A stretch of DNA of 41,522 nt, from positions 1 to 41,522 of the forward strand of contig CANHCT010000010.1 of assembly GCA_947459175.1 (NCBI GenBank). The letters run 5' to 3'. Under the pieces are notes generated by a model, which was not told where the DNA came from, ran no database searches, and worked only from the letters and a program-made list of their open reading frames with translations. Shown here one piece after another: positions 8,764-17,518 of the stretch (position 1 is the stretch's first letter; every line of letters begins with the position of its first letter). This DNA comes from Hymenobacteraceae bacterium (GTDB lineage: Bacteria > Bacteroidota > Bacteroidia > Cytophagales > Flexibacteraceae). The position numbers and the translations under genes are program-made.

Positions 8764-10371
8764 ATGGCAGGTGGTAAAGAGACCCCGCGGCAAAAACTGA
8801 TTGGTTTGATGTACCTGGTGCTCCTTGCACTCTTGGCGCTACAGGTAAGTTCGGCTATCCTTCAGAAATTTTCGTTCCTCAATTCCAGTCTGGAGCTGGC
8901 AACGAAAAACTCCAATTCTGCAAATGATGCCAAGCTTTCTGCGATCCAGGCGGCAGTAGACAAAGCTCCCAAATACAAGCCGGTTTTGGAAGATGCCGAA
9001 AGGATAAAGAAGATGTCCAGGGAAATGATCGGAGAGATTGACAGCTATAAGCAGGAAATCATCACTAAGACTGGTGGAAAAGATGAAAAAGGGCAGTATG
9101 TCGGAATGAAAGATGAAGACATTACGGCCAATCTGATGGTGGGTGATCCTTCTACCGGAAAGAAAGGAAAAGCTTACGGTCTGAAGGAGCGTCTAAATAA
9201 GTTTATCGACGAGCTCAATAGAGTTGCCGGGACAGGTTTCCCTCCCCTTGCTCAGGATGGTAAAGATGATCCATTGACCAAAAACGATCCCGAGCAGAAG
9301 AACAAAGACTTTGCTGAGTTGAATTTCGGTCATACACCCATGATTGCTGCTTTGGCTGTGCTTTCAGACAAGCAAAGTAAAATTACGGCATACGAGGCCG
9401 AGGTTTTGAATGTGCTTCAAACCAAAGTAGGGGCTAAGGATTTTAAAGTTGGTGGCTTTGAGGCCAGCTACAGCGCTCTCTCTTCTACTGTGGCTGCAGG
9501 TACCGATTACGAAGCCAAAATGTTCCTGTCTGCCAAATTGGATGTAACCCCAACCATGAAATTTCGGGGTAACACCGTTAAGGTCGAAAACGGTGTAGGT
9601 ATCATTAAGTTTAAGGCATCTGCCACCAACTACGATGCTGAAGGCAATGCCAAGCAAAACTGGGAAGGTTCGATTTCTGTAGCCAAACCAACAGGCGATG
9701 GCGACACAACCTTCAAGGTAAAAGGTGAATATATTGTAGCGAAACCTGTAATTGATGTGAAATCCGCTTCTGTTTCAGCGCTCTATTACAATTGTGGAAA
9801 CGATCTCAATGTGCAGGTACCTGCTCTCGGTGCGAACTACAAACCCAGCTTTTCTGCTAAAGGAGCCAACATCATTCCCGGAAAAGAAAAAGGAGCTATT
9901 ATTCTTATTCCAAGTATTAAAGGGCCAGATGCAAAGGTTACCCTTTCGGTCAGCAGCGATGGATCTGCTATTGGTACAAAAGATTTCCCTGTTCGTGGGG
10001 TTCCCCGGCCTTCTATTGTAGCCAAGATTGGTGGCAATTATGTGGATCAGAAAAGAGGAGTTCCTGCTCCCGGCCCTGCATCCATTCAGGTATTGGCCGA
10101 GCCAGATCCTGCTTTTGCGGCTGCTCTTCCAAAGGAGGCGAGGTACAACATTACCGAAGGGGAGGTTACACTCGCCAGAGGAAAACGCGAAATCAATACC
10201 CTGCCTATCAGAACAGACAATGTTAACCTTTCTGCCATCCGGAGCCAGGCTCAGTCGGGAGACAGGATAATTATTGTAATTAAAAAAGCAAGGCGTTTGA
10301 ACTTCAAGGATGATTCTGAGGATGTACCCATCAATGCAGCATCATCTGTGATTACCATACCGATTAACTAA
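8764..10371 (+). CDS. gldM: GldM/PorM, T9SS inner membrane motor subunit
   Basis: The product has 535 residues. The N terminus MAGGKETPRQKLIGLMYLV carries Arg9 just before a single transmembrane helix at about residues 14-32. In studied systems an arginine at this place faces the GldL membrane glutamate. The rest is periplasmic: a helical first domain to about residue 220, then beta-rich domains that reach up to the GldK-GldN ring. Recognisable blocks are LNFGHTPMIAALAVLSDKQ and the late VRGVPRPSIVAKIGG with RARRLNFKDD-like residues (KKARRLNFKDDSEDV). GldM dimers turn inside the GldL pentamer to pass proton-motive force to the outer membrane. It lies 43 bases after gldL and 40 before gldN. 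Confidence 0.97.
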   Translation: MAGGKETPRQKLIGLMYLVLLALLALQVSSAILQKFSFLNSSLELATKNSNSANDAKLSAIQAAVDKAPKYKPVLEDAERIKKMSREMIGEIDSYKQEIITKTGGKDEKGQYVGMKDEDITANLMVGDPSTGKKGKAYGLKERLNKFIDELNRVAGTGFPPLAQDGKDDPLTKNDPEQKNKDFAELNFGHTPMIAALAVLSDKQSKITAYEAEVLNVLQTKVGAKDFKVGGFEASYSALSSTVAAGTDYEAKMFLSAKLDVTPTMKFRGNTVKVENGVGIIKFKASATNYDAEGNAKQNWEGSISVAKPTGDGDTTFKVKGEYIVAKPVIDVKSASVSALYYNCGNDLNVQVPALGANYKPSFSAKGANIIPGKEKGAIILIPSIKGPDAKVTLSVSSDGSAIGTKDFPVRGVPRPSIVAKIGGNYVDQKRGVPAPGPASIQVLAEPDPAFAAALPKEARYNITEGEVTLARGKREINTLPIRTDNVNLSAIRSQAQSGDRIIIVIKKARRLNFKDDSEDVPINAASSVITIPIN

Positions 10372-10411
10372 TTGGTTTAAAGGCTTTAAGCAGTAAACTT
10401 TCTAAGGTGTT

Positions 10412-11341
10412 ATGAAAATCAGATTAAGCTTTGTCCTTTTGTTATGCTTACTCGGTGCAGCAAGCATGGCTCAGCAAGGAAAGCGTAAAAAAGGAAAAAA
10501 GAATGTAACGGAAGCCCCTGCTTCGGCCGAACCTGTTGCTGCGGCTCCTCCTGTACCCGAGGCAGTGGTTGATCCCGTTGCCAGGTCGATGGACAGTCTG
10601 AGACGAGAAGATTCGGTTGTATGGGCTTCAGGATACGATCCGCTTTCGGTTCGTAAAGTCCATGTTTCCGATATCATGTACAAAATGCAGGTATGGCGTG
10701 TTCTGGACCTTCGGGAAAAGTGCAACCAGCCTCTTTTTGCCAAGGAAAATCAAATAACCAAGGCCATTGTGGATGAGGTGAATGCAGGCAGACTCATAGC
10801 TTTTGCAAAAGATTCTCTTACCCGGCCATTGTCATTGGCTGAATTTAAGGAGAAAGTAGTGGATCCCAGCAGTATGCAAATGGATGCTGATGGTAATCCC
10901 ATACCCGGCAGCGGCCTTCCTTTTCTTCCTCAGAATCTTTATGTGCTGAAATTCAGGGAAAACCTGCTTTTTGACAAACAAAGATCCAGGTTTTACTATG
11001 ATATTCAGACCGTTACTCTTTTTATTCCTGCTGAGTTCAACACCATCAAAGGTACTGAGACAGAGGTGGCTTCGTTTCGTTACAAAGATTTGGTTCGTGT
11101 TTTCAAGAATATGCCGACCGCCAGGTGGTACAATTTTCAAAACCGGGCTGAGGATAAAAAAGTGGCCGATGCCATGGACCTTCGTCTGTTTTGTTCCCGA
11201 ATTATCAAAATTTCTAATCCCAAGGATGCGATGATCGAAGATATGCCGGAGTACAATACCTCAGACAAAGCCATTCTCATTGCTTCTCAGAAGTACGAGT
11301 ACGACTTGGTAGCCAAAGAAAATGAAGTTTGGGATTATTAG
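10412..11341 (+). CDS. gldN: GldN/PorN, T9SS periplasmic ring protein
   Basis: The product has 309 residues, with a signal peptide (MKIRLSFVLLLCLLGAASMA, then QQ). A low-complexity Lys-rich then Ala/Pro/Val-rich linker follows to about residue 50. The conserved GldN domain follows, starting near VWASGYDPLSVRKVHVSDIMYKMQVWR and including LREKCNQPLF and LYVLKFRENLLFDKQRSRFYYDIQ. GldN partners GldK in the ring under the outer membrane and contacts the GldM C-terminal domains. It is the last gene of the operon, closed by a strong terminator 22 bases after its stop. Confidence 0.96.
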   Translation: MKIRLSFVLLLCLLGAASMAQQGKRKKGKKNVTEAPASAEPVAAAPPVPEAVVDPVARSMDSLRREDSVVWASGYDPLSVRKVHVSDIMYKMQVWRVLDLREKCNQPLFAKENQITKAIVDEVNAGRLIAFAKDSLTRPLSLAEFKEKVVDPSSMQMDADGNPIPGSGLPFLPQNLYVLKFRENLLFDKQRSRFYYDIQTVTLFIPAEFNTIKGTETEVASFRYKDLVRVFKNMPTARWYNFQNRAEDKKVADAMDLRLFCSRIIKISNPKDAMIEDMPEYNTSDKAILIASQKYEYDLVAKENEVWDY

Positions 11342-11362
11342 TCCTGAATAAGAATCGCTAAG

Positions 11363-11389
11363 AAAGGGGGATTTATCCCCCTTTTTTTT
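11363..11389 (+). terminator. Rho-independent terminator after gldN
   Basis: The arms AAAGGGGGAT and ATCCCCCTTT surround a two-base loop and run into a T tract (to 11389). On the minus strand the same stem contains the last Lys, Gly and Gly codons and the stop of pyrB, so the hairpin is part of that reading frame. Confidence 0.9.
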
Positions 11390-12293
11390 GTGCCAAAAAG
11401 TAAATGATGGCCATTCGTAAAGCCACCCCTGTCTCTACTTGTTTGAGAATAAGTGATTGAGGGGAATCGGCCCAGTCCGAATCCAGTTCCACTCCGCGGT
11501 TGATGGGCCCTGGATGCAGGATGAACGCTACGCCCGGATTTTGGTCTGCATTCAGACCGAAAAAGCCATTGTACTCTTCAAGGCTGGGAATCAATTCCTT
11601 GTTTTGCCTTTCCTTTTGTATCCTCAGTTGGTAATTTACCGTGAAAGGCCGGGAGGAATTAAAGTTAGCTGACCTAAACGGTAAATGTCTGCGCATCACT
11701 GTATTGGGTCCATTAATTTCATATTCAATTCCCAGTTTCTGCCAAAGTTTCAGGGAAGATCCGGCAACCCGGCTATGTAAAATGTCACCGTTCATACAAA
11801 TTTTAATGTCTTTATTTTCCATCCCGGCATCCCATAAAGTAAACAAATCCAGCAATGCCTGGGTAGGATGTTCGTTCGTTCCGTCCCCGGCGTTGACAAC
11901 CGGAATTCCGGTTTTATTGTGGATAAACTGAGCTGTTCCCGAAATCTTGTGCCTTACCACAATCACATCAATTTTCATCCGGAGCAGGTTGTTGACTGTG
12001 TCCAGAAGTGTTTCTCCTTTTTTTAGGGAACTGCCTTGTGAAGAAAAATTGACCACATCGGCCGACAGGCGTTTTTCGGCAAGTTCGAAGGACAATCGGG
12101 TTCTGGTAGAATCTTCAAAAAACAAATTCGCAACCGTAATTTCTTTCAGTGCCGGAACCTTTTTCAAAGGGCGGTTCAGAATTTTTATGAATTCCCTTGT
12201 GGTCCGATACAAGGTATCAATGTCCGCCGTGTCCAGATCATCAATACTCACCAGTCTGCCGGCTTTGAACCCGGTTTCCAATTGGTTATCCAT
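11373..12293 (-). CDS. pyrB: Aspartate carbamoyltransferase catalytic subunit
   Basis: The product has 306 residues, the usual length. It joins carbamoyl phosphate and L-aspartate to N-carbamoyl-L-aspartate in pyrimidine synthesis. The carbamoyl phosphate loop FEDSTRTRLSFE, the SLKKGETLLDTV loop with its active-site lysine, NEHPTQALLDLFTLW, GDILHSRVAGSS and the C-terminal HPGPINRGVE are all present. The ATG overlaps the pyrR stop by 8 bases, so the two are surely co-transcribed. No pyrI regulatory subunit is next to it. Its 3' end lies in the gldN terminator hairpin. Confidence 0.96.
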   Translation of the reverse strand: MDNQLETGFKAGRLVSIDDLDTADIDTLYRTTREFIKILNRPLKKVPALKEITVANLFFEDSTRTRLSFELAEKRLSADVVNFSSQGSSLKKGETLLDTVNNLLRMKIDVIVVRHKISGTAQFIHNKTGIPVVNAGDGTNEHPTQALLDLFTLWDAGMENKDIKICMNGDILHSRVAGSSLKLWQKLGIEYEINGPNTVMRRHLPFRSANFNSSRPFTVNYQLRIQKERQNKELIPSLEEYNGFFGLNADQNPGVAFILHPGPINRGVELDSDWADSPQSLILKQVETGVALRMAIIYFLAQKKGG

Positions 12294-12828
12294 GGCTTAT
12301 TCTGACTTCAATATTTTGCTTTTCGTTGTTGATTACTTTCACTTTTTGACCGGGTTCAGAATCCAGCCGGAATCCCTCAAAATCCACAGATATCGGAATT
12401 TCCCTTTCCAGATAGCGGTTGATGAGAACCAGAAGCTTGATCCACTTTGGCCGGCCTATTTCAAAAAGGGCTTCCATGGCAGCACGGGTGGTGCGGCCTG
12501 TGTAAATGACATCATCAATAAGGAGTACAGGCTGATTTTCTATTAAAAACGGGACGCTGCTTTCCTTTGGGATAATCAGCCGGTCGGTACGGGAAAAATC
12601 ATCCCGATGAAAACTCGGATCAATGGTTCCCAACGGTAAATCCAGGTTAAATTTTTCGCAGAGAAGTTCAAGAAGGGCGTTCGCCAACAGAAAACCACGG
12701 GGCTGAATGGCCAGAATTTTGAGATCCGGGTTAAATTTATACAATTCATACATTTGAGCAGAAAGTCGAAATAAAATTTTTTCGATTTCCTTGTCGTTGA
12801 TTATCAAATGATTGGCGGGGTTTTCCAT
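12286..12828 (-). CDS. pyrR: PyrR-type phosphoribosyltransferase
   Basis: The product has 180 residues of the type I phosphoribosyltransferase fold. The PRPP-binding loop VLLIDDVIYTGRTTRAAME begins at about residue 101, and the flexible region IDPSFHRDDFSRT matches PyrR rather than hypoxanthine or adenine enzymes. PyrR proteins bind pyr mRNA in Bacillota and also have uracil phosphoribosyltransferase activity. Here the gene is the first of a pyrR-pyrB pair, but the leader before it is very short, with no room for a classical attenuator. RNA-binding control at this operon is therefore not supported by the sequence. Confidence 0.88.
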   Translation of the reverse strand: MENPANHLIINDKEIEKILFRLSAQMYELYKFNPDLKILAIQPRGFLLANALLELLCEKFNLDLPLGTIDPSFHRDDFSRTDRLIIPKESSVPFLIENQPVLLIDDVIYTGRTTRAAMEALFEIGRPKWIKLLVLINRYLEREIPISVDFEGFRLDSEPGQKVKVINNEKQNIEVRISHG

Positions 12829-12842
12829 TCGGATTTGAACTC

Positions 12843-12850
12843 CAAATATA
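12843..12850 (-). promoter_or_regulatory. -7 promoter element for pyrR-pyrB
   Basis: The minus strand reads TATATTTG, an exact TAnnTTTG, ending 14 bases before the pyrR ATG. No TTG is visible at the -33 position. Confidence 0.5.
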
Positions 12851-12901
12851 GCGGTTATGATGAATCTTTTTCCGTCGTGCTGCTGTGAATTGTTTTTTTA
12901 C

Positions 12902-12909
12902 TATTTTTG
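12902..12909 (+). promoter_or_regulatory. -7 promoter element for the tRNA-tuf operon
   Basis: TATTTTTG is an exact TAnnTTTG, 11 bases before the first base of tRNA-Tyr. No good -33 TTG is found at the usual distance; tRNA promoters often depend on other upstream features. Confidence 0.5.
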
Positions 12910-12920
12910 CCGTCCTTTTT

Positions 12921-13003
12921 GGGGCGTTACCAGAGTGGCCAAATGGGGCAGACTGTAAATCTGCTGACTTACGTCTTCGGTGGTTCGAATCCATCACGCC
13001 CCA
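12921..13003 (+). tRNA. tRNA-Tyr (GTA)
   Basis: This 83-base class II tRNA has a seven-pair acceptor stem (GGGGCGT with ACGCCCC), anticodon GTA in the loop CTGTAAA, a long variable arm and a GGTTCGAATCC T-arm. The discriminator is A and CCA is not encoded. Confidence 0.96.
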
Positions 13004-13012
13004 CTCAATTAA

Positions 13013-13085
13013 GCGGGAGTAGCTCATTTGGTAGAGCGATAGCCTTCCAAGCTATAGGTGGCGAGTTCGAGCCTCGTCTCCCGCT
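13013..13085 (+). tRNA. tRNA-Gly (TCC)
   Basis: This 73-base cloverleaf has acceptor arms GCGGGAG and CTCCCGC and anticodon stem ATAGC/GCTAT around CTTCCAA, giving TCC. The discriminator is T, and a genomic CCA follows at 13086-13088. Confidence 0.96.
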
Positions 13086-13094
13086 CCATTGAAA

Positions 13095-13166
<72 letters not shown>

Positions 13167-13214
13167 CCAAAAACAATTATCTCGAATTTCAATCAACTAG
13201 AATAGTTTTCAAAA

Positions 13215-14405
13215 ATGGCAAAAGAGAATTTTGACCGGTCCAAGCCCCACGTAAACATCGGTACAATCGGTCACGTAGATCATGGTAAAACCACCTTAAC
13301 GGCGGCAATCACCAAAGTATTGGCGAAGAACGACCCATCTGTTCAGATTCGCGACTTTTCTTCTATCGACAATGCTCCTGAAGAAAAAGAAAGAGGTATT
13401 ACCATTAATACTTCACACGTTGAGTATCAAACCAAAAACAGGCACTATGCGCACGTAGATTGTCCTGGACACGCTGACTATGTAAAAAACATGGTTACAG
13501 GTGCTGCCCAGATGGATGGTGCTATCCTTGTGGTAGCCGCTACTGATGGTCCTATGCCTCAAACCAGGGAGCACATCCTTCTGGCCCGTCAGGTAGGTGT
13601 ACCTCAACTGGTAGTTTTCATGAACAAAGTAGACATGGTGGATGATCCGGAATTGCTTGAGTTGGTTGAAATGGAAATTCGGGATCTCCTGAGTTTCTAT
13701 GAATTCGACGGCGACAACATTCCCGTAATTCAGGGTTCTGCTCTTGGTGGTTTGAACGATGATCCGAAATGGGTGGCTACCATCGAGAAACTGATGGATT
13801 CTGTTGATTCCTGGATTCCTATTCCTCCAAGGTTGACCGACCAGCCTTTTCTTATGCCTGTAGAAGATGTATTTTCTATTACAGGTCGCGGAACCGTAGC
13901 AACAGGTCGTATCGAAAGAGGTATCATCAACAGTGGTGAAGCCGTAGATATCCTGGGTATGGGAGCTGAAAACCTGAAGTCTACTGTAACTGGTGTGGAA
14001 ATGTTCAGGAAGATTCTTGACAGAGGCGAAGCCGGTGACAATGTTGGTCTCCTTCTTCGTGGTATCGACAAGGATCAAATCCGCCGCGGCATGGTTATCT
14101 GCAAGCCAGGAACTGTAACGCCTCACTCCGAATTCAAAGCAGAAGTTTATGTGCTTTCGAAAGAAGAGGGTGGCCGTCACACTCCTTTCTTTAACAAGTA
14201 TCGTCCTCAGTTTTACATGAGAACAACCGATGTTACCGGTGAAATTACCCTTCCTGCAGGAGTGGAGATGGTTATGCCTGGGGATAACATCACCATCAAT
14301 GTAAAATTGATCAATAGAGTAGCTATGGAAAAAGGTCTTCGATTTGCGATTCGTGAAGGAGGTCGTACCGTAGGTGCTGGTCAGGTAACCGAAATTCTTG
14401 ACTAA
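13215..14405 (+). CDS. tuf: Elongation factor Tu
   Basis: The product has 396 residues, the normal length. EF-Tu delivers aminoacyl-tRNA to the ribosome as a GTP complex. The G1 motif GHVDHGKT, switch [10 protein letters not shown]3 DCPGHADY and G4 NKVD are intact, followed by the beta-barrel domains 2 and 3 ([31 protein letters not shown]). It is probably read from the tRNA-Tyr promoter together with the three tRNAs, and ends at a strong terminator. Confidence 0.99.
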   Translation: MAKENFDRSKPHVNIGTIGHVDHGKTTLTAAITKVLAKNDPSVQIRDFSSIDNAPEEKERGITINTSHVEYQTKNRHYAHVDCPGHADYVKNMVTGAAQMDGAILVVAATDGPMPQTREHILLARQVGVPQLVVFMNKVDMVDDPELLELVEMEIRDLLSFYEFDGDNIPVIQGSALGGLNDDPKWVATIEKLMDSVDSWIPIPPRLTDQPFLMPVEDVFSITGRGTVATGRIERGIINSGEAVDILGMGAENLKSTVTGVEMFRKILDRGEAGDNVGLLLRGIDKDQIRRGMVICKPGTVTPHSEFKAEVYVLSKEEGGRHTPFFNKYRPQFYMRTTDVTGEITLPAGVEMVMPGDNITINVKLINRVAMEKGLRFAIREGGRTVGAGQVTEILD

Positions 14406-14424
14406 GAAAAAATCGGAATTAATG

Positions 14425-14454
14425 GTTCCCCCGGCAACGGGGGAACTTTTTTTT
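14425..14454 (+). terminator. Rho-independent terminator after tuf
   Basis: The eight-pair stem GTTCCCCC/GGGGGAAC with loop GGCAAC is followed directly by eight T residues. Confidence 0.93.
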
Positions 14455-14475
14455 CTCTGATTAAAAAAAAAGCTG

Positions 14476-14483
14476 TAATTTTG
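14476..14483 (+). promoter_or_regulatory. -7 promoter element for tRNA-Trp-secE-nusG-rplKAJL
   Basis: TAATTTTG is an exact TAnnTTTG between the tuf terminator and tRNA-Trp, 15 bases before the tRNA. The -33 region is an A/T tract without a TTG. Confidence 0.5.
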
Positions 14484-14498
14484 CAGTCCTTTTCTAAA

Positions 14499-14571
14499 AC
14501 GGGTGTAGCTCAATTGGTAGAGTAGCGGTCTCCAAAACCGTTGGCTGAGGGTTCGAGTCCTTCCTCCCGTG
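14499..14571 (+). tRNA. tRNA-Trp (CCA)
   Basis: This 73-base cloverleaf has anticodon CCA in the loop CTCCAAA closed by GCGGT/ACCGT. Acceptor arms are ACGGGTG and CTCCCGT, with a T-T mismatch at the sixth pair (14504 with 14565). The discriminator is G and CCA is not encoded. It starts the secE-nusG-ribosomal protein transcript. Confidence 0.93.
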
Positions 14572-14592
14572 CACGAAAAAACCTGATTTTCA

Positions 14593-14781
14593 ATGAAGAA
14601 GATTACCGAATTCATTAACCAATCCTACCAGGAGCTTACCACCAAAGTAAGCTGGCCTTCGGGTGGAGATCTGAACAACCAGACCATTCTGGTGTTGGTA
14701 TCGTCCCTCATTTTCGCTCTTTTGATCGGATTGATGGACTTCGGTTTCAAATCATTGATGAGTGTTTTTTATAATTTATAA
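14593..14781 (+). CDS. secE: Preprotein translocase subunit SecE
   Basis: The product has 62 residues, the short single-helix form common outside Enterobacteria. SecE clamps SecY in the inner membrane. The amphipathic start ITEFINQSYQELTTKVSWPS, with the conserved KVSWP, is followed by one membrane helix at about residues 32-55. It sits between tRNA-Trp and nusG, as is common. Confidence 0.95.
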   Translation: MKKITEFINQSYQELTTKVSWPSGGDLNNQTILVLVSSLIFALLIGLMDFGFKSLMSVFYNL

Positions 14782-14792
14782 TTTTTTCGGAA

Positions 14793-15362
14793 GTGGCAGA
14801 ACTGAAGTGGTATGTAATCCGGGCGGTATCGGGGCAGGAAAAGAAGGTCAAGAATTACATTGAGACCGAGGTAATCCGCCAGAAACTTGAGGATGTCGTC
14901 ACCCAGGTTTTGATTCCTTCTGAAAAGGTAATGGAAATGAGGAACGGCAAGAAAGTAATTCGTGAGAAGAACTTTTTTCCCGGATACATCATTGTCAATG
15001 CGGACTTGAACAACGGAGAAGCTTTTCACACCATTAAAAGTGTACCCGGTGTTATCGGATTTTTGGGTTCTAAAATGAACTCTGTTGAAAAAACTCCGGT
15101 TCCCCTCAGGGAAAGCGAAATCAACCGCATTCTGGGTAGGGTAGATGATTCAAAGGAATCGCTCCTTCGTTTTGAAACCACCTTTATTAAAGGAGAGGTG
15201 GTCAAGGTGATAGACGGCCCTTTCAATACTTTCACAGGAACGGTAGAAGAAGTTTTTGACGAGAAAAAGAAAATAAATGTGATGGTGAAAATCTTTGGGC
15301 GCAACACCCCTTTGGAACTGAACTATTCACAAGTTGAAAAATTGCAATCAATTAAAAATTAG
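14793..15362 (+). CDS. nusG: Transcription termination/antitermination factor NusG
   Basis: The product has 189 residues. It starts at a GTG, since the first residues [19 protein letters not shown] are the conserved NGN start and no ATG lies near. NusG binds RNA polymerase and modulates pausing, Rho action and ribosome coupling. The NGN domain includes [19 protein letters not shown], and the KOW domain covers about residues 130-189 ([22 protein letters not shown]). The gene is 11 bases after secE and 2 bases before rplK. Confidence 0.97.
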   Translation: MAELKWYVIRAVSGQEKKVKNYIETEVIRQKLEDVVTQVLIPSEKVMEMRNGKKVIREKNFFPGYIIVNADLNNGEAFHTIKSVPGVIGFLGSKMNSVEKTPVPLRESEINRILGRVDDSKESLLRFETTFIKGEVVKVIDGPFNTFTGTVEEVFDEKKKINVMVKIFGRNTPLELNYSQVEKLQSIKN

Positions 15363-15364
15363 CC

Positions 15365-15808
15365 ATGGCTAAGGAAATAAGTACCTACATAAAGCTCCAG
15401 ATTAAGGGAGGCGCAGCGAATCCATCGCCGCCGATTGGACCTGCTCTTGGTTCCAAGGGTGTGAACATCATGGAGTTTTGTAAGCAGTTTAACGCCAGAA
15501 CACAAGACAAAGCAGGTGTTGTAGTCCCGGTCGTTATCACTGTTTACACCGACAAGTCTTTCGACTTCGTCATTAAAACTCCGCCGGCTGCGGTGCTTCT
15601 CCTTGATGCTGTAAAACAGAAAACCGGTTCGGCAGAGCCCAACCGGAAAAAGATTGGCTCTGTCACCTGGGATCAGGTGAAAACCATTGCGGAAACCAAA
15701 ATGCCTGATTTAAATGCATTTGAAGTAGAGCCGGCAATGCGAATTATCGCCGGAACGGCTCGTAACATGGGAATCACTATCACCGGTAAATCACCCTGGG
15801 ACAACTAA
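15365..15808 (+). CDS. rplK: 50S ribosomal protein L11
   Basis: The product has 147 residues, of normal length. L11 binds 23S rRNA in the GTPase-associated centre. The N-terminal [27 protein letters not shown] and the C-terminal RNA-binding part ending [12 protein letters not shown] are typical. The two-base gap to nusG leaves no space for an L1-binding leader here. Confidence 0.98.
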   Translation: MAKEISTYIKLQIKGGAANPSPPIGPALGSKGVNIMEFCKQFNARTQDKAGVVVPVVITVYTDKSFDFVIKTPPAAVLLLDAVKQKTGSAEPNRKKIGSVTWDQVKTIAETKMPDLNAFEVEPAMRIIAGTARNMGITITGKSPWDN

Positions 15809-15810
15809 TC

Positions 15811-16509
15811 ATGGCTAAGTTAACAAAAAATCAAAAGAAAATCCGCTCTGTGGTTGATCTTACCAAAGAGTACTCTTTGTCTGATGCAGCGGATCTGCTC
15901 CGGAAAGCAAGTTTTACCAAATTTGACTCCTCAGTAGATATTGATGTAAGGCTGGGTGTCGATCCCCGCAAAGCCGATCAGATGGTGAGGGGCGTTGCTG
16001 CCTTGCCTCACGGCGTTGGAAAAACAGTTCGGGTTTTGGTTCTGTGTACACCCGATAAAGAAGCTGAAGCAAAAGAATCGGGCGCTGACCATGTTGGTCT
16101 TGACGACTACATTGCTAAAATTGAAGGCGGTTGGACTGATATCGATGTAATCATCACCATGCCTAGCGTAATGGCAAAAGTTGGTCGCCTAGGTAAGGTT
16201 TTGGGCCCCAGAGGTTTAATGCCCAACCCCAAGTCCGGAACCGTAACCACGGATGTGGGTAAAGCTGTCACAGAAGTGAAGGCCGGTAAAATTGACTTTA
16301 AGGTGGATAAAACGGGCATCATCCATACCAGCATTGGAAAAGTGTCTTTCACCCCTGACAAAATTGCTGAAAATGCACTTGAAATTCTTGGGGTGATCAG
16401 CAAGTTGAAGCCATCGTCTTCAAAAGGAACCTATTTTAAGTCTATCACACTGACTTCGACCATGGGTCCAGGAATTAAAATTGACAAAAACACAATCCCG
16501 GGAATATAA
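15811..16509 (+). CDS. rplA: 50S ribosomal protein L1
   Basis: The product has 232 residues, of normal length. L1 forms the mobile stalk at the E site. The blocks [41 protein letters not shown] and the C-terminal [17 protein letters not shown] are present. The gene is two bases after rplK and one base before rplJ, so it is fully coupled in the operon. Confidence 0.98.
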   Translation: MAKLTKNQKKIRSVVDLTKEYSLSDAADLLRKASFTKFDSSVDIDVRLGVDPRKADQMVRGVAALPHGVGKTVRVLVLCTPDKEAEAKESGADHVGLDDYIAKIEGGWTDIDVIITMPSVMAKVGRLGKVLGPRGLMPNPKSGTVTTDVGKAVTEVKAGKIDFKVDKTGIIHTSIGKVSFTPDKIAENALEILGVISKLKPSSSKGTYFKSITLTSTMGPGIKIDKNTIPGI

Positions 16510-16510
16510 A

Positions 16511-17032
16511 ATGAATAAGGAACAAAAAGGACAAGTAATCTCTGAACTCAGCGAGAAGTTTGCCTCAAGTCTCTGCTATTATTTTGCAGACGGTTCAGGT
16601 ATGTCGGTAGAAAAAACCGATAAGTTCAGAAGGGAGTGTTTCAAGAAAGGCTTTGAATATGTCGTAGTAAAGAATACTTTGATAGAGAAGGCTTTAGAGC
16701 GGAATGAATTGGCCGACAGTGCTTTTAATTCTTCTGTTCTGAGGGGGTTTACCGGAATCATTTTCTCTGATGATGCCAAGGCTCCCGCCAGTCTGTTGAA
16801 AGAATTCTCAAGAAATAACAATGGGCTTCCCGCCTTCAAAGGTGCCATTGTTGAAAGTTCATACTTTGCTGGTGCAGATCAGCTGGATGCTTTGGTGGCC
16901 CTGAAATCCAAAAATGAATTGATTGGTGAAGTAATCGGTTTGCTTCAGTCTCCAATCAAGAATGTGGTTTCTGGTCTGAAATCATCCGGATCTACCATCG
17001 CCGGAGTATTGAAAACTTTATCCGAACGTTAA
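16511..17032 (+). CDS. rplJ: 50S ribosomal protein L10
   Basis: The product has 173 residues from the ATG at 16511; in-frame upstream codons lie inside rplA and are not needed. L10 anchors the L7/L12 dimers to the ribosome. FRRECFKKGFEYVVVKNTLIEKAL and the final helix NVVSGLKSSGSTIAGVLKTLSER, which binds L7/L12, are present. There is no separate L10 leader, since the rplA-rplJ gap is one base. Confidence 0.97.
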   Translation: MNKEQKGQVISELSEKFASSLCYYFADGSGMSVEKTDKFRRECFKKGFEYVVVKNTLIEKALERNELADSAFNSSVLRGFTGIIFSDDAKAPASLLKEFSRNNNGLPAFKGAIVESSYFAGADQLDALVALKSKNELIGEVIGLLQSPIKNVVSGLKSSGSTIAGVLKTLSER

Positions 17033-17066
17033 TTTTGGTTGAACTTTAAAATTTAAAAAAAAGAAA

Positions 17067-17450
17067 ATGTCTGATCTTAGTAAACTTGCCGAACAGTTGG
17101 TTAACCTGACTGTAAAGGAGGTAAATGAATTGGCTGGTATCCTTAAGGATGAATATGGTATTGAGCCTGCTGCCGCTGCTCCTGTAATGATTGCTGGTGG
17201 TGCCGCCGCCGGTGGAGATGCACCTGCTGCCGCTGAAAAAACATCTTTTGATGTAATTTTGAAAAGCGCCGGAGCTTCAAAGCTTAATGTGGTGAAACTG
17301 GTTAAAGACCTTACCGGCCTTGGCCTGAAAGAAGCCAAAGATTTGGTTGACGCTGCTCCAAAGCCTTTGAAAGAAGGCGTTGCTAAGGACGAAGCCGAGG
17401 GCTTGAAAAAGTCACTCGAGGAAGCCGGAGCTGAAGTAGAGATTAAGTAA
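17067..17450 (+). CDS. rplL: 50S ribosomal protein L7/L12
   Basis: The product has 127 residues, with N-terminal dimerisation region to about residue 35, an Ala/Gly-rich hinge and the C-terminal factor-binding domain ([41 protein letters not shown]). L7/L12 recruits translation GTPases. It is the last gene of this operon: the downstream region holds a terminator and ssrA instead of rpoB. Confidence 0.98.
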   Translation: MSDLSKLAEQLVNLTVKEVNELAGILKDEYGIEPAAAAPVMIAGGAAAGGDAPAAAEKTSFDVILKSAGASKLNVVKLVKDLTGLGLKEAKDLVDAAPKPLKEGVAKDEAEGLKKSLEEAGAEVEIK

Positions 17451-17475
17451 TTTTCGGCAGGATTTCCTGCCAAAA

Positions 17476-17506
17476 TTGCTTCAAAGAAAAAATGGTCGGA
17501 TATTTG
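17476..17506 (+). promoter_or_regulatory. Possible ssrA promoter overlapping the rplL terminator
   Basis: TTG at 17476-17478 and GATATTTG at 17499-17506 (one mismatch to TAnnTTTG) are 20 bases apart, and the -7 element lies in the terminator loop. The mature tmRNA start follows 20 bases later. This is inferred from motif and position only. Confidence 0.35.
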
Positions 17507-17518
17507 CCGATCATTTTT
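17488..17518 (+). terminator. Terminator after rplL
   Basis: The arms AAAAATGGTCGG and CCGATCATTTTT form 12 pairs with one G-T wobble and a seven-base loop; the right arm supplies the T-run. It closes the ribosomal protein operon just before ssrA. Confidence 0.75.

Noticed and set aside
13413-14615. A 400-codon open frame antisense to tuf
   Set aside because: It is a by-product of the strong codon bias of tuf on the other strand; the translation has no family features and covers the terminator and tRNA-Trp as well.
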